From positions 62,001-126,000 of the forward strand of contig NZ_FMVW01000002.1 of NCBI RefSeq assembly GCF_900102695.1: DNA of 64,000 nt, in the 5' to 3' direction. Position 1 is the stretch's first letter. Each line of letters opens with the position of its first letter. The notes under the pieces were generated by a model. That model did not search any database. It was not told where the DNA came from and worked only from the letters and a program-made list of their open reading frames with translations. Source of the DNA: Afifella marina DSM 2698. GTDB taxonomy: Bacteria; Pseudomonadota; Alphaproteobacteria; Rhizobiales; Afifellaceae. This document shows positions 38,224 through 47,083 of the stretch, piece after piece. A program made the translations under genes and the position numbers.

Positions 38224-38353
38224 CCTGGCGATCTTGGCCGCCTTTGCTGGAGCGAGCGCGGCTGCCGTCGCTTTGCAGGTTCGCAACCGACGTGAAGAAG
38301 CCGTGGTCACGGTTAAAGGCGCGCGCGCCAGGAAACTGGCGCGGCGGCGCTGA
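38204..38353 (+). CDS. Small membrane protein of 49 residues between fliM and fliN
   Basis: The ORF starts MTFFLADLAILAAFAGASAAAVAL (one membrane helix, about residues 3-25) and ends in a strongly basic tail (RNRREEAVVTVKGARARKLARRR). It overlaps the 3' end of fliM by 20 bp in another frame, with AAGGAG at 38192-38197 about 6 nt upstream of the ATG, so translational coupling to fliM is likely. The hydrophobic-then-basic layout is not what random high-GC frames give. The function is unknown; a peripheral C-ring or membrane factor is possible. Confidence 0.6.
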   Translation: MTFFLADLAILAAFAGASAAAVALQVRNRREEAVVTVKGARARKLARRR

Positions 38354-38417
38354 AGGGGGCTGGTCCGTCGCAGCGATGCGTTAGGGCCTGCAGGATTGAA
38401 TCGAGAGGAGCATTTTC

Positions 38418-38795
38418 ATGTCTGGAGATCCTTTGAAGGATATGCAGGAAAAGCTGGATGAGACTGCCACGCACCAGGATGACTTCACCGTGGACGTGCC
38501 GGCAGGGCAGGGCGAGACTTTTGGCACCGGCCGCAATCTTGAATCCGTCATGCGGATTCCAGTGCTGATGCAGGTCGTGCTTGGATCCGCGCGTATGCCC
38601 GTCGCCAATCTCATGAAGCTTGGTCGAGGAGCCATCGTGCCGCTCGATCACCGTGTCGGCGAACCGGTCGAAGTGGTGGTCAACGGACGCGTCATTGCGC
38701 GCGGCGAAGTTGTGGTCGTCGAAGACGACAATTCCCGCTTTGGTGTGTCGCTGACCGAGATCGTTGGTCCAGCTGGCGCTGAGCTGACGAACTAA
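38418..38795 (+). CDS. fliN: Flagellar motor switch protein FliN
   Basis: A 125-residue C-ring protein with a 45-residue acidic lead and the SpoA domain (MRIPVLMQVVLGSARMPVANLMKLGRGAIVPLD ... RGEVVVVEDDNSRFGVSLTEIV, residues about 48-120). AGAGGAG lies 8 nt upstream of the ATG. It forms the base of the switch with FliM and FliG. Confidence 0.95.
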   Translation: MSGDPLKDMQEKLDETATHQDDFTVDVPAGQGETFGTGRNLESVMRIPVLMQVVLGSARMPVANLMKLGRGAIVPLDHRVGEPVEVVVNGRVIARGEVVVVEDDNSRFGVSLTEIVGPAGAELTN

Positions 38796-38805
38796 GCAGG
38801 GCGAG

Positions 38806-39834
38806 ATGGCAGCCACCGCAAACAAGCCGCCTGTGCCGCGGCCCCTCCAGGGGCCGGACCGGGTTGCCGCGCTGCTCATGGCGATGGGCAAGCCTGCGGC
38901 TGCCCGCGTGATGAAGCATTTTGATCCGGAGGAGATCAAAATCATCACGCGCTCCGTGGCGACGCTGAAATCTGTTCCGCCGCAGCAGATCGAACAGCTG
39001 ATCGAGGAGTTTGCCTCAAACTTCCTGAACGGCGCGCAGCTCGTGGGTACGACGGGCGAGGTAGAAAAGCTTCTGGAAGGCGTTCTGCCTCCCGATCAGA
39101 TCGGCGAGATCATGGCGGACGTCATGGGCAATGCCAGCCGTTCGATCTGGGACCGTATGTCCAACGTCTCCGAAAACCTGATCGCTGCCTACATCCTGAA
39201 GGAGCATCCGCAAACGGCGGCCCTCATCCTGTCGAAGGTGAAGCCGACATGCGCGGCGAAGGTGATGGGTCATCTGCCGCCAGATCGTCGCAACGAGGTG
39301 ATGCGGCGGATGCTCGGTTTCAAGCCGATGGTGGATGAGACGATGCGTATCATCGAGCGCGTCGTGCACGAAGACTTCATGACCAATCTGTCTCGCAACC
39401 AGGGTGCAGATCCTCACGCGAAGATGGCCGATATCGTCAATAAGATGGAGCGCGATCACATGGAAGACGTGCTCAACAGTCTGTCGGAATCCCGGCCGAA
39501 ATCGGCGGAGATCCTGAAGAGCCTGTTGTTCACCTTCGACGATATCTCGAAGCTCACGCCGAAGGCCCGGACCGCGCTCTTCGATCGCGCACCGACCGAC
39601 AAGGTGGTGATGTCACTCAAGGGGACCGATGCGGAATTCCGCGAGATCATTCTTTCCTCCTTGTCCTCGCGCGTTCGGCGCATGGTCGAGCAGGAGCTCA
39701 ACAGCAGCGAACCGGCTCCGCACCGTGAGGTGACGGATGCTCGCCGTGTCATCACGGACATGGCGCTCGATATGGCAGGAAAGGGTGAGATCGACCTCAA
39801 TTCGGACAACGAGGAAGACGCCTACGTTATGTAG
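38806..39834 (+). CDS. fliG: Flagellar motor switch protein FliG
   Basis: A 342-residue switch protein. It has the N-terminal FliF-binding domain, a middle armadillo-like domain (EHPQTAALILSKVKPTCAAKVMGHLPPDRRNEVMRRM) and a C-terminal domain with the torque helix (LLFTFDDISKLTPKARTALFDR ... LSSRVRRMVEQEL), whose charged residues face MotA. The length is usual. It is followed 11 bp later by flhB. Confidence 0.96.
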   Translation: MAATANKPPVPRPLQGPDRVAALLMAMGKPAAARVMKHFDPEEIKIITRSVATLKSVPPQQIEQLIEEFASNFLNGAQLVGTTGEVEKLLEGVLPPDQIGEIMADVMGNASRSIWDRMSNVSENLIAAYILKEHPQTAALILSKVKPTCAAKVMGHLPPDRRNEVMRRMLGFKPMVDETMRIIERVVHEDFMTNLSRNQGADPHAKMADIVNKMERDHMEDVLNSLSESRPKSAEILKSLLFTFDDISKLTPKARTALFDRAPTDKVVMSLKGTDAEFREIILSSLSSRVRRMVEQELNSSEPAPHREVTDARRVITDMALDMAGKGEIDLNSDNEEDAYVM

Positions 39835-39845
39835 GCGCACTCGCG

Positions 39846-40931
39846 ATGTCGGAGAAGCCGGACAAGGACAGCCAAACCGAGGAACCGACAGAGAAGAAAA
39901 TCTCGGACGCGGTGGAGAAGGGCAATACGCCGCATTCGCGTGAAGCGGCCATCTTCACCTCGATTCTTGCGATCCTCATCATCATGACGCTGCTCATCCA
40001 GGGCGCAGCCCGCGATCTCAGCGCCATTTTGATGCACTTCATCGACAATCCGGGAGGCTTTTCCCTTTCGAACGGAACCGAGGCGACGCTCTTCCTCTGG
40101 CGCGTTGCCTGGGATTGCGGGCGGCTCATCCTGCCGGCCATCTTTGTTTTGGCGCTTTTCGGCATCGCCGCGTCGCTCTTTCAGAACGTGCCGAGCCTCG
40201 TATTGGAGCGCATCCGGCCGCAATGGTCGCGTATCTCGCCTGCTGCCGGATGGAAAAAGATCTTCGGCAAACAAGGCGCTGTCGAGTTTTTGAAAGCGCT
40301 TTTCAAAGTCACGGCCGTGGGCATCACATGCCTGCTCGTCATCAACGCGGACCAGAACGCCCTCATGAGCGCCATGTACAGCGACCCGACCCTGGTTCCG
40401 CAGTTGATCCTATCGATCTCCGTGCGCCTTGTTTCCACCATTTGCGTGGCCACTATTGTGCTCGTGGGCGCAGATATCGTCTGGTCGCGCGTGCGCTGGC
40501 GCAACGATCTCAGAATGACACGTCAGGAGCTCAAGGAGGAATTCAAACAGGCGGAAGGAGACCCGATCGTGAAGGGGCGCTTGCGGGCAATCGCACGTGA
40601 ACGCGCCAAACGACGGATGATGGCGGAAGTGCCACGCGCCACGCTCATCATCGCCAATCCTACTCATTTCGCCATTGCTATCCGCTATGAGCGTGCCGAG
40701 GGCGGAGCGCCTTTGGTCCTCGCAAAGGGAGCCGATTTGGTGGCGTTAAAGATCCGCGAAATCGCGACCGAGCACAATGTTCCGATCATCGAGGACAAGC
40801 CATTGGCCCGCGCCATGTACGATGCTGTCGAAGTCGACCAGTTCATTCCGGCGGAGTTTTATGTCGCCGTCGCGAAACTCCTCCATTATATCTATTCGCG
40901 TGAGAGTAATGCACATCACCACTCAGCGTAG
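39846..40931 (+). CDS. flhB: Flagellar export switch protein FlhB
   Basis: A 361-residue export-gate protein with four membrane helices (about 35-210) and a cytoplasmic autocleavage domain. The self-cleaving NPTH motif is intact at residues 271-274 (IIANPTHFAIAIRYE). Cleavage switches secretion from hook to filament substrates with FliK (57716). Its 3' end overlaps the next gene by 23 bp. Confidence 0.97.
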   Translation: MSEKPDKDSQTEEPTEKKISDAVEKGNTPHSREAAIFTSILAILIIMTLLIQGAARDLSAILMHFIDNPGGFSLSNGTEATLFLWRVAWDCGRLILPAIFVLALFGIAASLFQNVPSLVLERIRPQWSRISPAAGWKKIFGKQGAVEFLKALFKVTAVGITCLLVINADQNALMSAMYSDPTLVPQLILSISVRLVSTICVATIVLVGADIVWSRVRWRNDLRMTRQELKEEFKQAEGDPIVKGRLRAIARERAKRRMMAEVPRATLIIANPTHFAIAIRYERAEGGAPLVLAKGADLVALKIREIATEHNVPIIEDKPLARAMYDAVEVDQFIPAEFYVAVAKLLHYIYSRESNAHHHSA

Positions 40932-41361
40932 AGTGATCGAACGGTGCCCGGAGAACGAGCAGGACTTCCTATCCTGCGAGAAAGCTCTCGCGGAGGCGTT
41001 GAAGCCGTTCATGGCGGAATTCTACCTCATCAACGCCGGCGTGATGGCCTACTACATCTACGCGGAGCGTGAGGCGAATATCCGTGATATCGTCGATTCC
41101 TCGGCTGAAATGCTGCGGCGCCCGGAGCTTTTGCGCTACGCACGGCAGGCCGCCGTGCAGTTCGACTGGCACAATGCTTTCGCTATCGCCATCCGCATGG
41201 AGTTCGTCCACGACAAGGTCACGGCCTTGTTCGATCTCGTCTTCAACACCGATTATGTCGGGCTCGACATCCTCTCCATTGTTTTTCACGGAGAAGATCA
41301 GGAGGATTTCTGCGAACGTTTCCGGCAGGCCGTCGCCGACCTGACCCGCAACGACGCCTGA
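40909..41361 (+). CDS. Uncharacterised protein between flhB and flgB
   Basis: A 150-residue soluble protein, helical by composition: ALAEALKPFMAEFYLINAGVMAYYIYAERE, then LRYARQAAVQFDWHNAFAIAIRMEFVHDK and FHGEDQEDFCERFRQAVADL. No signal peptide or motif of a known family is recognised. The ATG at 40909 overlaps the flhB 3' end by 23 bp; an in-frame GTG lies 9 bp further upstream. Tight overlap with flhB and the following flgB promoter region imply a flagellum-related job, possibly in export or in the C-ring, but no function should be assigned. Confidence 0.8.
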   Translation: MHITTQRRVIERCPENEQDFLSCEKALAEALKPFMAEFYLINAGVMAYYIYAEREANIRDIVDSSAEMLRRPELLRYARQAAVQFDWHNAFAIAIRMEFVHDKVTALFDLVFNTDYVGLDILSIVFHGEDQEDFCERFRQAVADLTRNDA

Positions 41362-41385
41362 CGAAAGGCGGTACCTGCCGCCATT

Positions 41386-41454
41386 CCCTTTCGCTTCCCA
41401 CGCCAGCTTCGGGCAAGGCTCGATGTCTAGCTAGGGTCGCGTAGAGCGAAAGGG
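41386..41454 (+). repeat. 10-bp inverted repeat spanning the flgB promoter and ribosome site
   Basis: CCCTTTCGCT (41386-41395) is a perfect complement of AGCGAAAGGG (41445-41454), whose end is part of the AAAGGGAGG ribosome site of flgB. The left arm lies upstream of the putative start of transcription, so the pair can only form in read-through RNA from the flhB operon. Confidence 0.5.
41405..41432 (+). promoter_or_regulatory. Putative flagellar promoter of the flgB operon
   Basis: AGCTTCGGGCAAGGC, 7 nt, CTAGCT; the -10-like box ends 31 bp before the TTG start of flgB. It shares the spacing seen at the other five sites. Confidence 0.6.
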
Positions 41455-41463
41455 AGGTTCCTC

Positions 41464-41847
41464 TTGCAGCCCGTTCATTTATTTGATCTCGCTGCCCGTC
41501 AGGCGCAATGGGCGTCCGTCCGGCAGTCGCTGATCGCTGGCAATATTGCCAATGCCAATACACCGGGATACGTCGCCAGGGATATCGAGCCTTTCTCCAA
41601 GATCTTGGATTCCACGCATCTTGAGATGACGCGTACCGCGTCGGGCCACGTCGATATATCCGGCACGTCTCTCGAGACCGGCAAGGTCAAGCCTGAGGAT
41701 AGCTGGGATGTGAGCTTCTCGGGCAATTCCGTCAGCGTTGATCAGGAACTGATCAAGGCCGGCGGGACCGAGCGCGCCTTCCAGCTCAATGCCAGCCTGG
41801 TGAAGGCCTTCCATCGCATGTTCCTGATGAGCGTGAGGTCGAGCTGA
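41464..41847 (+). CDS. flgB: Flagellar basal-body rod protein FlgB
   Basis: A 127-residue proximal rod protein: [39 protein letters not shown] carries the ANANTPGY rod signature, and the C-terminus [20 protein letters not shown] is typical. It starts with TTG, supported by GGGAGG 8 nt upstream and correct N-terminal length. First gene of flgB-flgC-fliE-flgG-flgA-flgI-motE-flgH-fliL-fliP. Confidence 0.94.
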   Translation: MQPVHLFDLAARQAQWASVRQSLIAGNIANANTPGYVARDIEPFSKILDSTHLEMTRTASGHVDISGTSLETGKVKPEDSWDVSFSGNSVSVDQELIKAGGTERAFQLNASLVKAFHRMFLMSVRSS

Positions 41848-42266
41848 TGATCGATCCACTCGCCAGCGCCTCGCAGATCGCGGCTTCCGGGCTCAGAGCC
41901 CAGTCGACGCGTCTCAGGATCGTTGCTGAAAACCTCGCCAATGCGCAATCGACCGGTACGACACCAGGCGCCGATCCTTACGTGCGTAAGACCGTTTCTT
42001 TCGAGAGTGTGCTCGATCGCACCATCGATGCCGCCAGCGTCAAGGTGAAAGCGCTCGGTGTCGATAATGCGCCGTTCCGTCTGGAGCACGACCCGAGCCA
42101 TCCGGCAGCCGATGAAAACGGCAACGTCAAGATGCCGAACGTCAATCCGATCATCGAGATGGCCGACCTTCGCGAGACGACCCGATCTTACGAAGCGAAC
42201 CTGCAGGTGATTAAGCGGGTGCGCAACATGTTCTCCACCACGATCGATCTCTTGAGGAATAGTTGA
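41847..42266 (+). CDS. flgC: Flagellar basal-body rod protein FlgC
   Basis: A 139-residue proximal rod protein with [31 protein letters not shown] at the N-terminus and [31 protein letters not shown] at the C-terminus. It overlaps flgB by 1 bp and abuts fliE by 1 bp. Confidence 0.95.
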   Translation: MIDPLASASQIAASGLRAQSTRLRIVAENLANAQSTGTTPGADPYVRKTVSFESVLDRTIDAASVKVKALGVDNAPFRLEHDPSHPAADENGNVKMPNVNPIIEMADLRETTRSYEANLQVIKRVRNMFSTTIDLLRNS

Positions 42267-42589
42267 TGGTTTCTCCGGTTCAGTCGCTGTCCTTCATGGT
42301 CGACAGCGCGGCCTCATTGAGCGCCACGCGCTCGACGGCCGCTACGCCCTCCGTCGCTGGTGCGGCAGGCGGCGCCGATTTCGGTAGCGTCCTCGCCAAT
42401 ATCTCAGGCGATGCGCTCAACACTTTGAAGGCCGGCGAAGCCGCGGCCATTACGGGTATCAACGGCGGTATGCCCGTCCAAGACGTGGTTCAGGCCGTGA
42501 TGGCGGCCGAGCAAACCCTGCAGGCGTCTCTGGCAATCCGCGACAAGGTCGTGGCGGCTTACCAGGAAATCAGCCGGATGCAGATCTAA
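42266..42589 (+). CDS. fliE: Flagellar hook-basal body complex protein FliE
   Basis: A 107-residue MS-ring/rod junction protein. The C-terminal family helix reads [40 protein letters not shown]. The ATG at 42266 shares its A with the flgC stop (TGATG). Confidence 0.94.
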   Translation: MVSPVQSLSFMVDSAASLSATRSTAATPSVAGAAGGADFGSVLANISGDALNTLKAGEAAAITGINGGMPVQDVVQAVMAAEQTLQASLAIRDKVVAAYQEISRMQI

Positions 42590-42599
42590 GGAGATTGAG

Positions 42600-43388
42600 A
42601 TGAGAGCGCTCGCAATCGCAGCGACCGGCATGGCTGCTCAGCAGATGAATGTCGAAGTCATCGCCAATAACGTCGCTAATATCAATACTACCTCGTTCAA
42701 GCGCGCCCGCGCTGAATTCTCCGATCTTCTCTACCAGACGGAGCGGACGGCGGGCGTGCCCAATGCTGGCGGTGGCAATCCCGTTCCGGAAGGTGCCCGC
42801 ATCGGGCTTGGCACGCGAACGATCGGCGTGCGGAACCTGCACATCCAGGGTCCGCTCGGCCAGACCGGTAATCCGCTCGACCTCGCCATCAACGGCGGCG
42901 GCTGGTTCCAGATTACCAATCCGGCAGGTGAGACGGTGTACACGCGCGCCGGCTCGTTCAACAAAGGTCCGAACGGCGAGCTCGTGACGATCGACGGTTA
43001 CACCGTCGAGCCTGCGATGACCTTTCCCGCTGATACAGTCGACATCACCGTGAACGAGTCCGGCGAAGTCTATGCGACCGTCGCAGGACAGGCCGATCCG
43101 CAGCTTCTTGGTCAGCTGACGCTTGTGAACTTCGCCAATGACGCAGGTCTTGAGCCTCTCGGCAGCAATCTCTATCGCGAGACGACGGCTTCGGGTCAGC
43201 CGACCGCGGGCGTGGCGACCGATCCGGGATTCGGCAAGATCAATCAGGGATATCTTGAAGGCTCCAACGTTGATCCGGTGAAAGAGATCACCGAACTGAT
43301 CGCAGCCCAGCGAGCCTACGAGATGAACTCCAAGGTGATCCAGGCAGCCGACGACATGTCGGGCACGGTCTCCAAGGGCATTCGCTGA
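42600..43388 (+). CDS. flgG: Flagellar distal rod protein FlgG
   Basis: A 262-residue protein of standard FlgG length: [35 protein letters not shown] at the start, [17 protein letters not shown] in the middle, and [33 protein letters not shown] at the end. AAGGAG precedes the ATG by 5 nt. Confidence 0.97.
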   Translation: MRALAIAATGMAAQQMNVEVIANNVANINTTSFKRARAEFSDLLYQTERTAGVPNAGGGNPVPEGARIGLGTRTIGVRNLHIQGPLGQTGNPLDLAINGGGWFQITNPAGETVYTRAGSFNKGPNGELVTIDGYTVEPAMTFPADTVDITVNESGEVYATVAGQADPQLLGQLTLVNFANDAGLEPLGSNLYRETTASGQPTAGVATDPGFGKINQGYLEGSNVDPVKEITELIAAQRAYEMNSKVIQAADDMSGTVSKGIR

Positions 43389-43396
43389 GCAAGCCG

Positions 43397-43927
43397 ATGA
43401 TGGGGAGGAACTTCATCGGCCTTCGGCGTAAGGCAACGAACGCGCTCGCGCGTGTCGTTTCCGCCCGACGCATTCTCGCCGCCTGCGCATTTGTGTTCGC
43501 GGCGAGCGTTCCTGCTGCCGCGCAGCAGCAAGGTCAACCCTACGATCTCCTGCCTGTTCCCTCTGTTACCGTCTATCCGGGCGATGTGATCGATCGGGAC
43601 ATGCTGAAGGAGATGAATTTTCTGCCGAATACGCGTTCGCGCTATCCGGTGGTCGACAATATCGATGCCCTCATCGGCAAAGTGGCGCGTCGGACTCTCG
43701 TGCCTGAACGGCTTATCCCGTCTAACGCGGTGGAGGAGCCGGAAATCATCGCGCGTGGCTCGCTCACTCGGGCCGTCTATCAGTCCGGTGGGCTGTCGAT
43801 GACGGCAGGCGTGCTCGCTCTCGAAGCCGGCTCTCTCGGCGATGTCATTCGCGTCCGCAATGTCGATTCCGGCCAGGTGATTGCCGGTGTCGTCCAGGCG
43901 GACGGAAGCGTGAAGGTGGGACAATGA
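43397..43927 (+). CDS. flgA: P-ring assembly chaperone FlgA
   Basis: A 176-residue periplasmic chaperone. A basic N-terminal tail (about 25 residues) precedes a signal sequence (RILAACAFVFAASVPAAA), then a SAF-type beta domain: LPVPSVTVYPGDVIDRDML ... RTLVPERLIPSNAV ... GSLGDVIRVRNVDSGQVIAGVV. The unusual tail and the GGGGAGG located just inside the assigned start suggest the real start could be a non-canonical codon downstream. It overlaps flgI by 4 bp. Confidence 0.9.
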   Translation: MMGRNFIGLRRKATNALARVVSARRILAACAFVFAASVPAAAQQQGQPYDLLPVPSVTVYPGDVIDRDMLKEMNFLPNTRSRYPVVDNIDALIGKVARRTLVPERLIPSNAVEEPEIIARGSLTRAVYQSGGLSMTAGVLALEAGSLGDVIRVRNVDSGQVIAGVVQADGSVKVGQ

Positions 43928-45093
43928 AAAGGCTTGCCGCCGTCCTTTGCGCTGTCGCGCTCGTTGCCGCCGACACCGTCTGGGCTGCAGATTTCGTCGG
44001 CAATGTGCCGATCGGAGATCCCAATCAGATTGCCGGTATCGATCCGTCCTCCGGAGCCAGGATCAAGGACATCACCACGGTTCAGGGCGTGCGTGAGAAC
44101 CAGCTGATCGGCTACGGCCTTGTCATCGGCCTGCAAGGTACGGGCGATTCCATGCGAAATTCGCCCTTTACGGGTCAGGCACTGGAATCGATGCTCGACC
44201 GTCTTGGCATCAATGTGAGCGGCGCGGCCCTTCGCGCGCGCAACGTTGCCGGTGTGACCGTGACCGCCAATCTGCCGGCCTTTGCCGGGCGCGGTGGAGA
44301 GATTGATGTGAACGTCGCGTCCATTGGCGATGCAACCTCACTTAAAGGCGGTACCTTGTTGATGACGCCGCTTTCAGCAGGCGATGGTGAGGTTTACGCC
44401 GTCGCACAGGGGCCGGTTGCGGTCTCCGGCCTCAGTGTGGGCGGGGAGGCCGAGACTGTGACGCAGGGTGTTCCGACGGTCGGTCGGATCCCGAACGGAG
44501 CGATCGTGGAGCGTGAAGTTCCGGGCTCGATGGAAGACCTGGGCGAGCTCGTCCTCGTGCTCAACAATCCGGACTTCAAGACCGCCGCGATGATGGCGGA
44601 TGCGGTCAATGCCTATACGAGCCGTCAGTTCGGGCGCTCGCTGGCCGTTGAACGCGATCTGAGGAGTGTCGTTGTCCGCAGGCCTGCTGGCGTTACGTCC
44701 GCTCGCTTCATGGCCGCGATCGGGCAACTGAGAGTGGCGCCGGATACACCCGCTCGTGTTGTCGTGGATCAGCGCACCGGCACGGTCGTCATCGGCTCCA
44801 ACGTGCAGATCTCACAGGTTGCCTTGACCCATGGCAATCTCACGGTGCGGGTTACTGAGATGCCGCAGGTGTCGCAGCCGGAGCCCTTTAGCGATGGACA
44901 GACCGTCGTCACGCCGTTGACCCAGGTCGACGCCACCGAGGAGGACGGTCATCTCGCTATCATCGGCGGGACCGACCTGAAGACCCTTGTGCATGGGCTC
45001 AACCAGATCGGGCTCAAACCGAGCGACATCATCGCGATCCTTCAAGCGATCAAGACTTCCGGCGCGCTTCAGGGTGAACTCGTCGTTCAGTAG
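43924..45093 (+). CDS. flgI: Flagellar P-ring protein FlgI
   Basis: A 389-residue periplasmic ring protein with a signal peptide (RLAAVLCAVALVAADTVWA) and family motifs RIKDITTVQGVRENQLIGYGLVIGLQGTGDS, GEIDVNVASIGDATSLKGGTLLMTPL and the C-terminal HGLNQIGLKPSDIIAILQAIKTSGALQGELVVQ. It is of usual length. Confidence 0.97.
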   Translation: MKRLAAVLCAVALVAADTVWAADFVGNVPIGDPNQIAGIDPSSGARIKDITTVQGVRENQLIGYGLVIGLQGTGDSMRNSPFTGQALESMLDRLGINVSGAALRARNVAGVTVTANLPAFAGRGGEIDVNVASIGDATSLKGGTLLMTPLSAGDGEVYAVAQGPVAVSGLSVGGEAETVTQGVPTVGRIPNGAIVEREVPGSMEDLGELVLVLNNPDFKTAAMMADAVNAYTSRQFGRSLAVERDLRSVVVRRPAGVTSARFMAAIGQLRVAPDTPARVVVDQRTGTVVIGSNVQISQVALTHGNLTVRVTEMPQVSQPEPFSDGQTVVTPLTQVDATEEDGHLAIIGGTDLKTLVHGLNQIGLKPSDIIAILQAIKTSGALQGELVVQ

Positions 45094-45157
45094 CACAGAC
45101 CGTCGCGCACTCATCCCGCCCCGGCCTTGAGAAAAATCTGGAGAAAGGCAGCCGAAA

Positions 45158-45823
45158 ATGAGCAGGCCTGTCCGAGAATTTCGTAAGTCGATTGCCTGTT
45201 TCCTGGCAACGAGCGTCTTAGTTTTGGTGCCTGCTTTTGCCACGGCGCAGACGTCAGATGCTGCGCAGCAGGCACGGGATATAGCCAATGTCCTGCCCAT
45301 TCCGTTGGACGCGGAACCACCTGCGACCGGCGCGGTCTCGGGCGACAATAATGCCGCCTCGGTCCTGCAGAACGAGCCTGCGCCTGCGCCTGCGCAGAGC
45401 GCGGCGGCTGTGCAGTCTGAGAACGCACGGCAGTATTGTAGCAACATCACCGATGAAGCCACGGATGCGCGCTATGCGCGCCAGGTCGCGGCGCTGAAGA
45501 AGCTCGAAGAAGACGTCAATGGGCGCATCGAAGCTCTCGAAACGAAGCGTGCGGAATATGAGGAGTGGCTGAAACGTCGCGAGGACTTCCTGCGCAAGGC
45601 TGAGGAAAGCGTCGTTGCGATATTCACCCAAATGCGCCCCGACGCAGCGTCTCAACAGATGGCTGTGATGGCGCCGGCCGCTGCGGCCGCGATACTGGTC
45701 AAGCTCAAGCCTCGCATCGCGAGCGCGATCTTGAACGAGATGGAGCCAATCAAGGCGGCGCAGCTCACGACTACAATGGCAGGGCTCGCAAGAGCGAGCG
45801 ATGAGGCGAAAAACCCAGGATGA
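45158..45823 (+). CDS. motE: Flagellar protein MotE
   Basis: A 221-residue periplasmic protein with a signal peptide (residues about 12-30, ending PAFATAQ), a variable region, a coiled coil (QVAALKKLEEDVNGRIEALETKRAEYEEWLKRREDFL) and a C-terminal domain of MgtE-N type (IFTQMRPDAASQQMAVMAPAAAAAILVKLKPRIASAILNEMEP). In Sinorhizobium meliloti MotE acts as a chaperone that stabilises MotC; motC is present at 55089. It lies between flgI and flgH, overlapping flgH by 4 bp. Confidence 0.88.
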   Translation: MSRPVREFRKSIACFLATSVLVLVPAFATAQTSDAAQQARDIANVLPIPLDAEPPATGAVSGDNNAASVLQNEPAPAPAQSAAAVQSENARQYCSNITDEATDARYARQVAALKKLEEDVNGRIEALETKRAEYEEWLKRREDFLRKAEESVVAIFTQMRPDAASQQMAVMAPAAAAAILVKLKPRIASAILNEMEPIKAAQLTTTMAGLARASDEAKNPG

Positions 45824-46527
45824 AAAAGATCTGCACAATCGCGGTGCTGCTCGTCATGGGCGGCTGCTCGCACGACAACATCATCACGGGCCCCGAGTTA
45901 AGCCCGGTGGGTGAGGGGATCGTTGTGAACCGCCAACCTTTGCCCGTCAGCTTTGTCGAGCCGGAGCCGAAGACGTTCCAGTCGCTCTGGAGCGGGAACA
46001 AGCAAGTCCTCTTCACCGATCGTAAGGCACGCCAAGTGGGCGATGTCATCACGGTCAATATTCAGATCAACGACAAGGCCCAATTCGACAATCAAAGCGA
46101 CCGCTCGCGAGATTCGAAGTCTGATCTCAGCTTTGGTGGGTTCCTAGGCTTCGGCGGCTTCAACGTCGAAAAGGAATCTGGAGAGGGCTCCGGTGGTCTC
46201 AATGTCGCGTCGAAGACTTCGACAAAGGGTGAAGGCTCGATCGATCGCTCGGAAAAATTGCGCTTGTCGATTGCAGCGCTCGTCACCGAGGAATTGCCCA
46301 ACGGGAACCTGATGATCAGCGGATCACAGGAGGTGAAAGTCAACAACGAGGTCCGCGTGCTCAACATCGCAGGCATTGTCAGACTTTCCGATATCTCCAC
46401 GGATAATTCTGTCTCCTATGACAAGATTGCCGAGGCGCGCATCTCCTATGGCGGCCGCGGCCGAATTTCCGACATGCAGCAGCCGGCTTGGGGGCAGCGG
46501 ATTTACGACAAGGTGGTTCCTTTCTGA
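45820..46527 (+). CDS. flgH: Flagellar L-ring lipoprotein FlgH
   Basis: A 235-residue outer-membrane ring lipoprotein. The lipobox MGGC puts the lipidated Cys at residue 16. Family sequences include LFTDRKARQVGDVITVNIQINDKAQFDN, ELPNGNLMISGSQEVKVNNEVRVLNIAGIVR and SYGGRGRISDMQQPAWGQRIYDKVVPF. Confidence 0.97.
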   Translation: MKKICTIAVLLVMGGCSHDNIITGPELSPVGEGIVVNRQPLPVSFVEPEPKTFQSLWSGNKQVLFTDRKARQVGDVITVNIQINDKAQFDNQSDRSRDSKSDLSFGGFLGFGGFNVEKESGEGSGGLNVASKTSTKGEGSIDRSEKLRLSIAALVTEELPNGNLMISGSQEVKVNNEVRVLNIAGIVRLSDISTDNSVSYDKIAEARISYGGRGRISDMQQPAWGQRIYDKVVPF

Positions 46528-47045
46528 TGAGCGACGCATCCGCGGATTTGGCCGACGACGTCGGCGAGGAGACGGCGCCCAAGAAAAAGGGCTCCTTCCT
46601 GATGGGCCTTCTTGGCGTGCTTGCCGTGACTCTGCTTGCTGGCGGTGGTGGTGCGGGCCTCGGAATATACCTGGCTGGCGCCATTGAGGCGACGGTCACG
46701 GAAAAGCTCAAGGAAAAGCCGGCGGACGAGCCGCAGCTTCTGTATTCCGGCGACATGGTTCTGCAGCCGGTCGGGCCTGTCGTGGTCAATGTGGCTGACC
46801 CGGCGGATGTTTGGGTTCGCCTCGAAACCGCGATCGTGTTTCCGAACGGCGCCCTTGAAAATCCCGAAGTCACCGCCGGGGAGATCCGCGAGGATATCAT
46901 GGCGTTTGTGCGGACCATGCCCCTTTCGCAGTTCCAGGGCCCGAGTGCGTTGCAGCACTTGCGCGATGATCTCAACGATCGTGCCGCCGTAAGGACAAAC
47001 GGCAAGGTGAGCGAGCTGATCATCGAGACTATGGTCGTTCAATAA
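46527..47045 (+). CDS. fliL: Flagellar basal body-associated protein FliL
   Basis: A 172-residue inner-membrane protein that surrounds stator units. An acidic cytoplasmic lead is followed by TM at about 25-47 (GLLGVLAVTLLAGGGGAGLGIYLAG) and a periplasmic SPFH-like domain ending SELIIETMVVQ. The ATG at 46527 overlaps the flgH stop by one base; the upstream extension of the frame is non-coding. It sits directly before fliP. Confidence 0.92.
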   Translation: MSDASADLADDVGEETAPKKKGSFLMGLLGVLAVTLLAGGGGAGLGIYLAGAIEATVTEKLKEKPADEPQLLYSGDMVLQPVGPVVVNVADPADVWVRLETAIVFPNGALENPEVTAGEIREDIMAFVRTMPLSQFQGPSALQHLRDDLNDRAAVRTNGKVSELIIETMVVQ

Positions 47046-47083
47046 ACACCAAGGGCGTTTTGCCGCCTCGTGAGACAGTTTCG

